Below, piece after piece: positions 60,073-64,000 of a stretch of DNA of 64,000 bases (position 1 is its first letter; each line of letters opens with the position of its first letter). The notes below the pieces were generated by a model. That model was not told the origin of the DNA, made no database searches, and saw only the letters and a program-made list of their open reading frames with translations. Source of the DNA: Haloferax mediterranei ATCC 33500 (GTDB lineage Archaea > Halobacteriota > Halobacteria > Halobacteriales > Haloferacaceae); NCBI RefSeq assembly GCF_000306765.2, contig NC_017944.1, positions 248,001 through 312,000 of the forward strand, read 5' to 3'. The position numbers were made by a program, and so were the translations under genes.

Positions 60073-61052
60073 CTGGCTTTGCTGTGTTCACATCGGTCTC
60101 CGCCCTCTCTACCCTTCCAGTGAGCGACCCCTTTGCGCCGCTTTTCGTCAGCAATGCGCTCTTGGGTCTTTTCGATTGGTTCCTGCAAGTCGTCGTTGGC
60201 GGCGTCTTCTCGTGGCTCGCCGGGGTCACCGGCTTGCAGTTCCTCTCGTACCCGTACATGCAGCGAGCCTACCTGTCGGTGCTCTGTATCGGCATCGTCG
60301 GGCCGCTCGTGGGGTCGTTTCTCGTCTACCGGGACCTCTCGATGGTCGGCGACACGCTCGCCCACACCGCCTTTACGGGTGTCGCAGCCGCGCTCTTCCT
60401 CGATGCGACGTTGGCGCTCGCGGTTCCGCCGCTCGTGGGTGCGCTCGTCGTCGCTATCCTCGCAGCGCTGCTCGTACAGGTGCTCGTGGAGTACACGGGT
60501 GCACGGAGCGACGCCGCACTCGCGATGGTTCTGACCGGCGGTTTCGGACTCGGAAGCGTCCTCATCTCACTCACCGACGGCGGCATCTCGGTCGGCATCA
60601 ACCAGTACCTCTTTGGCTCGCTCGCGACCGTCTCGCGGGCCGACGTTGGGCTGCTCGTCTCGATGGGCCTCGTCGTCGTCGTCGCTGTCTCGGTCGCCTA
60701 CCGGCCGCTTCTGTACGTGACGTTTGACGAGACGGCCGCCCGCGCATCGCGGGTCCACGTCGGCGCGGTGAACACCCTTCTGTCGGTTCTCACCGCATTC
60801 GTCGTCGTCAGTGCGATGCGAATCATGGGCGTCATTCTCGTCGCGGCGCTGCTCGTCATCCCTGTCGTGACTGCTTCTCGACTGGGACGGAGCTACAAGC
60901 ACTCGCTGTTGTACGGCGTCCTCGCGGGCGAAATCGCCGGTGTCGCTGGCGTCACGCTCGCGTACCTGTACGGACTCGCTGCGGGCGGGTCTATCGTCCT
61001 CGTGGCGATTGCCGGGTTCGTCGTCATTCAACTCGGACTTCGCATTCGGTAA
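60069..61052 (+). CDS. znuB: ZnuB zinc permease
   Basis: The 327-residue membrane protein has about eight hydrophobic helices and conserved permease motifs (SMVGDTLAHTAFTGVAAALF, about 95-114, and MRIMGVILVAALLVIPVVTA near residue 255). It belongs to the ABC-3 family and forms the channel for zinc. It completes a znuA-C-B operon with 4-nt overlaps. Confidence 0.95.
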   Translation: MTGFAVFTSVSALSTLPVSDPFAPLFVSNALLGLFDWFLQVVVGGVFSWLAGVTGLQFLSYPYMQRAYLSVLCIGIVGPLVGSFLVYRDLSMVGDTLAHTAFTGVAAALFLDATLALAVPPLVGALVVAILAALLVQVLVEYTGARSDAALAMVLTGGFGLGSVLISLTDGGISVGINQYLFGSLATVSRADVGLLVSMGLVVVVAVSVAYRPLLYVTFDETAARASRVHVGAVNTLLSVLTAFVVVSAMRIMGVILVAALLVIPVVTASRLGRSYKHSLLYGVLAGEIAGVAGVTLAYLYGLAAGGSIVLVAIAGFVVIQLGLRIR

Positions 61053-61211
61053 TATCTCGGACTTCGTTTTCCACGTACTATTCGAAATAATTTGTCGGGT
61101 CGTTTTGATTTCCCCGTAACACCGGCTGTTCTGGCCCATCTCTCTCGCATAGTATTATCAAATTTGATATTGAAAATAAATGCTTAAGCCTTCACTAGTT
61201 CTTGAACACCT

Positions 61212-62153
61212 ATGCCATCAAACCGGGGACCCAACGCTGGCGGCGGCGCGGTGGGTGCAGACGGCGTCGACGACGTGACCGAGGAAATCGACTCGGCGAT
61301 TACCGAACTCGCGGAAGCGTCCGAAAGCATGGTGTATAGCTCACAGGAGATTAGCGACCTCGCGGAGGTCCAATCGACAAACATGCACGAGGTCGCTGGC
61401 GAAGTCTCGAATCTGAGCGCTAGCGTCGAACAAATCGCGTCGAGTGCCGACCAGACGAAAGCGATGAGCGACCAGGCCCGAGAACTCGCGGCCAAGGGTC
61501 GCGGGTCGGCCGACAACGCGGCGGATGCGATGGAAACCGTCGACGACGTGACGACCGACGTTTACGACGAAATCGTTGAACTCCGCCAGAAGGTCGACCA
61601 AATCGACAACGTCATCGAGGTGATAAACGAAATCGCCGACCAGACGAATCTCCTCGCACTCAACGCCTCCATCGAGGCGGCCAGAGCGGGCGAGGCCGGA
61701 GCGGGATTCGCCGTCGTCGCCGACGAAGTAAAGAGTCTCGCAGAGCAGTCGCGCGAGAGCGTCTCCGAAATCGAGGACGTCGTCGTCGATATTCAGCAGT
61801 CCACCGAGACGACCGTCGAGAACATCGAAGCGGCCAACGAGGAGGTCAACGACGGTATCTCCGAAGTCTCCGCTGCCGTCTCTGCGCTCCGGAGCATCGA
61901 CTCCGCCGTCGGTGAGGCGGCCGCCGGTGCAGAAGAGGTCGCCCGCGCGACCGACCAGCAAGCAGCCAGTACGGAAGAAGTCGCAAGTCTCGTCGACGAG
62001 ACGGCCCGTGGAGCAGAGGAAGTCGCCAGCGAAATCGACCAGGTCGCGGCCGCGGCCGAAAAGCAGACGGCCAAGATATCGGACGTCACGCTCCTGCTGG
62101 ACCGCATTGACGACGAGAAGGGCAACGCCAACGCCAGCACCCGGGGGATGTAG
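61212..62153 (+). CDS. Minimal soluble methyl-accepting transducer
   Basis: The 313-residue protein consists almost only of the cytoplasmic signalling domain of chemotaxis receptors: coiled coils flanking the hairpin tip IADQTNLLALNASIEAARAG (about 142-161) that contacts CheA and CheW. There is no membrane helix, HAMP or ligand domain; only about 16 residues precede the first coil. Methylation-site-like Glu/Gln pairs (ASTEEVASL, GAEEVASEI) are present. The cheW gene follows without a gap. Confidence 0.9.
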   Translation: MPSNRGPNAGGGAVGADGVDDVTEEIDSAITELAEASESMVYSSQEISDLAEVQSTNMHEVAGEVSNLSASVEQIASSADQTKAMSDQARELAAKGRGSADNAADAMETVDDVTTDVYDEIVELRQKVDQIDNVIEVINEIADQTNLLALNASIEAARAGEAGAGFAVVADEVKSLAEQSRESVSEIEDVVVDIQQSTETTVENIEAANEEVNDGISEVSAAVSALRSIDSAVGEAAAGAEEVARATDQQAASTEEVASLVDETARGAEEVASEIDQVAAAAEKQTAKISDVTLLLDRIDDEKGNANASTRGM

Positions 62154-62597
62154 ATGTCGCTCGGTGACAACGCCGACACGCAGGCGGCCGCCGCAGAGCC
62201 AACGCAAGTTCTCGAATTCCAACTGGGTGACGAGCGATACTGCGTCGTTCTCGATGCAGTGACGGAGATTATCGACCGGCAAACGGTTCGGTCGCTTCCG
62301 GACGTTCCGTCCCACGTCGTCGGTGCGATGGACTACCGCGGCGTGACGACGACGCTCGTCGACACCGCCTGTCTGCTCGGTGTCGGGTCGAATCCCGACG
62401 CATCTCGGGTTATCGTTTTCGACGCCGCCGACGAAGATGCGACCGTCTATGGCTGGTTGGTCGACGAAGTGGACCGGGTGACCGATATCGCTCCCGAAAC
62501 CGTCGATGACGCGCCGTTCGGCGACGAGCGAACGCGCGGTATCGTCCGAAGCGACGACGGACTCGTCGTGTGGGTCGACCCGCCGACGAACGACTGA
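62154..62597 (+). CDS. cheW: CheW chemotaxis adaptor
   Basis: The 147-residue protein has a CheW fold: VLEFQLGDERYCVVLDAVTE (about 19-38), VVGAMDYRGVTTTLVDTACLL (about 59-79) and VDEVDRVTDIAPETVDDAPF. CheW couples receptors to the kinase CheA. No cheA is in the window, so it must work with a kinase encoded elsewhere. It starts directly after the transducer's stop. Confidence 0.92.
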   Translation: MSLGDNADTQAAAAEPTQVLEFQLGDERYCVVLDAVTEIIDRQTVRSLPDVPSHVVGAMDYRGVTTTLVDTACLLGVGSNPDASRVIVFDAADEDATVYGWLVDEVDRVTDIAPETVDDAPFGDERTRGIVRSDDGLVVWVDPPTND

Positions 62598-62619
62598 TTG
62601 AATCTCGATTGGTCGGTCA

Positions 62620-62885
62620 GCATTCCTGAAACTTCTTTACGGCGTTTGCGGAGACGTAGTGGGACTGGCGTATCTCGCGTTCCTGTCTTTCCGTCCGGGA
62701 TGGTGACCCGCCACTTCTCGTCATCATCGAGACGTTCGAAGTGCTGCGGTTCGACGTTCCGCACTTTGCCGCTGTGGTGACCATGGAGTGCGAGGTCAAG
62801 GGCGATGCGTCGACGCGGGTACTCGTCCTTGACGAGCGAGAGACGTTTGTCCTGCTCGTCGCGGGAGAGCCACAGTCACTTTCCT
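62620..62885 (-). pseudogene. Tyrosine recombinase (integrase) fragment
   Basis: The minus strand reads WLSRDEQDKRLSLVKDEYPR and RRIALDLALHGHHSGKVRNV, then WRVTIPDGKTGTRDTPVPL. This matches the start of the catalytic domain of haloarchaeal phage-type integrases, including the first Arg region and the GKTG-x-R-x-x-PV strand. The His-x-x-Arg and Tyr parts are missing. The remaining gap 62886-63145 shows nothing recognisable. Confidence 0.75.
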
Positions 62886-63145
62886 GACTTCGATGGATAG
62901 GGACGTGCCTGCATGGTTCCGGTATTGGTAGGTAGCTCTGTTTCCCGGAACCGTAGCTAGTTGGGTCGGGTCGATCTCGGGTGAAAACAGGTCGGTCTGG
63001 TGGCCTTGAGGTGTGGAGGGTTACGAAAATAGGCTATTCTTGAAAGTTGGTCAAGATCGAACGGGGAACTACGAGGGTGTGTCTTGGACTTCACTCATAA
63101 TGGTATTATATTAGCACTTATGGGAGGAAGTAACGTAAGGGTCGT

Positions 63146-63358
63146 ATGGCTAGTCAAGCGTATCAACTGGGGCTTCTGTTAGTAGTTTTTGGTGGGTTTC
63201 TTACAACCAATAGTTCCGGGGAGTTTGCCGGTCTTGGCGTTTTTGCAATGTACTTCGGTCTGTCCATCGGTGTCCTCAGCATTATACAAGAAGGGATACC
63301 TAACCGGAAGAAGACGACAAATTCATCGGAATCTACAGAGACGCAGTCTCGTAGGTGA
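63146..63358 (+). CDS. Small two-helix membrane protein
   Basis: The 70-residue protein has two hydrophobic segments, AYQLGLLLVVFGGFLT and GLGVFAMYFGLSIGVLSII, and a basic, polar C-terminus. No family is recognised. Codon use is less GC-rich than nearby genes, suggesting accessory DNA. Confidence 0.55.
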   Translation: MASQAYQLGLLLVVFGGFLTTNSSGEFAGLGVFAMYFGLSIGVLSIIQEGIPNRKKTTNSSESTETQSRR

Positions 63359-63425
63359 ATTATCCGTTTCTGAGCAGTTCTCGGAAGAGCAGAACCGTCC
63401 CTATTGTCTTGGCTCTGTCCGACTC

Positions 63426-63788
63426 ATGGGCCGTGATACTCATTGGAAATGCCTAGATTGTGGACGGTGTCTTGGTACAACGAATCGAAGGGAGTACCCC
63501 CACTGTGAAGGAACTGTTTACAACCCAAACAAGTATCACCCAGATGATGGTTCGAACTTGCAGACTAACGAACGTTATCCAGGAGGGCTCGCTGTCGTCT
63601 TCGACAGCACGAGGTGTAATATTTCCATACTCCCGAAACAACTCAAGGATTCGGCCGTCAGAGGGGCGTCATCCACTCTGCACTGTGTCACATATTCAAC
63701 TGGTGAGAAGCCGGTACCCAGTAGGGTTCAAAATGGTACTATTCGTCGGCACCGCCGTTTGTCTCAGCGGGAGGTGAGAAGTCCCTGA
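63426..63788 (+). CDS. Possible zinc-ribbon protein (doubtful)
   Basis: The frame from ATG 63426 reads WKCLDCGRCLGTTNRREYPH and then C, a CxxC...HxxC-like zinc ribbon. The remaining 70 residues look random and overlap the minus-strand gene at 63739. It may be a shorter real protein or a remnant. Confidence 0.25.
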   Translation: MGRDTHWKCLDCGRCLGTTNRREYPHCEGTVYNPNKYHPDDGSNLQTNERYPGGLAVVFDSTRCNISILPKQLKDSAVRGASSTLHCVTYSTGEKPVPSRVQNGTIRRHRRLSQREVRSP

Positions 63789-64000
63789 GACTCGATTGAC
63801 CGTTCTCCTCGTTTTGGAGAGAGTCTTTCACGCGAGTTTGCTCAAGCTTGGATTGGACCTGGAGCAGCTTCCCGATTCGGTGCCGATCAAAGACGAACTC
63901 CCCATCAGCGTTCTGAGAACACCCTCCAATCTTTTCCAAGAACCGCAATGCGTCTGTGGCTTTCTCTAGTGGAACCTCTCTATGGCGATATCGTTCAATC
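63739..64000 (-). CDS. Partial hypothetical protein at the window edge
   Basis: The frame is open to the right edge. The visible 86 residues include ERYRHREVPLEKATDALRFL, then GGCSQNADGEFVFDRHRIGK. It could be the end of a winged-helix or recombinase-type protein, but no family is recognised. Confidence 0.5.
   Translation of the reverse strand, partial: IERYRHREVPLEKATDALRFLEKIGGCSQNADGEFVFDRHRIGKLLQVQSKLEQTRVKDSLQNEENGQSSLRDFSPPAETNGGADE

Noticed and set aside
61341..62315. 324-residue minus-strand frame opposite the transducer gene
   Set aside because: Antisense of coiled-coil coding DNA; no domain.
1..64000. tRNA or rRNA genes
   Set aside because: I saw no cloverleaf with a TTCRAAT-type arm and acceptor pairing, and no rRNA-like stretch; a covariance-model scan would be decisive.

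Overview
The window is from a haloarchaeon, most likely Haloferax or a close relative. The coding DNA is GC-rich with acidic proteins. Many genes look leaderless, with a TATA-like box 25-30 nt before the start codon. Secreted proteins use Tat or lipobox signals, and the pilins carry the SRAVSPVIG-type N-terminus typical of Haloferax PilA proteins. Genus and all family names come from reading the sequence; no database was searched.

Layout. (1) 1-16.5 kb is a surface-glycan locus: a partial asparagine synthase-like gene, two glycosyltransferase-type genes, and five adjacent genes that together match the complete WbpA-B-E-D-I route to a UDP-2,3-diacetamido uronic acid. A polysaccharide deacetylase-like gene, a six-hairpin-type protein and two tandem FemAB/GNAT-like proteins follow. 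(2) 16.7-19.7 kb is housekeeping: an HTH regulator, SurE, a CBS-pair protein and MsrA. (3) 19.7-31 kb reads as the core of an integrated or former extrachromosomal replicon. It has an AT-rich iteron-like region, a ParA ATPase with an acidic partner, an Orc1/Cdc6 gene, a candidate origin with an AT-rich unwinding zone, broken transposase genes and MITE-like palindromes. A 20-nt motif (ACACCACTTTGTCCGCTGTT and variants) occurs at 14 places between 19.8 and 44.9 kb and mostly points toward the AT-rich zone. (4) 31.5-44.8 kb holds a complete type IV pilus-like assembly operon (PilB, PilC and five pilin-like membrane proteins) plus PilA-type pilins. Inserted between pilB and pilC is a gene whose N-terminal half looks like ribosomal stalk protein P1/L12. 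(5) 45-64 kb holds a VOC protein, a PAS histidine kinase, a P19-like metal lipoprotein cluster, a Zn/Cd-type P1B ATPase, a HiPIP-like lipoprotein, a predicted PD-(D/E)XK protein, a CoA-disulfide-reductase-like flavoprotein, an EamA transporter, znuACB zinc import, a minimal soluble transducer with CheW, and an integrase fragment.

The genes work together in clear groups. The Wbp-type enzymes feed a nucleotide sugar to nearby transferases. ParA, its partner and Orc1 form a replication and segregation module with its own DNA sites. PilB and PilC assemble the pilin-like proteins at the membrane. ZnuABC import opposes the P-type exporter in zinc balance. The strongest candidates for something undescribed are the P1/L12-like protein in the pilus operon, the polarised Orc-associated repeat family with distal copies, the ParA-linked iteron region with its atypical partner, and the duplicated start-codon minicistrons around wecB.
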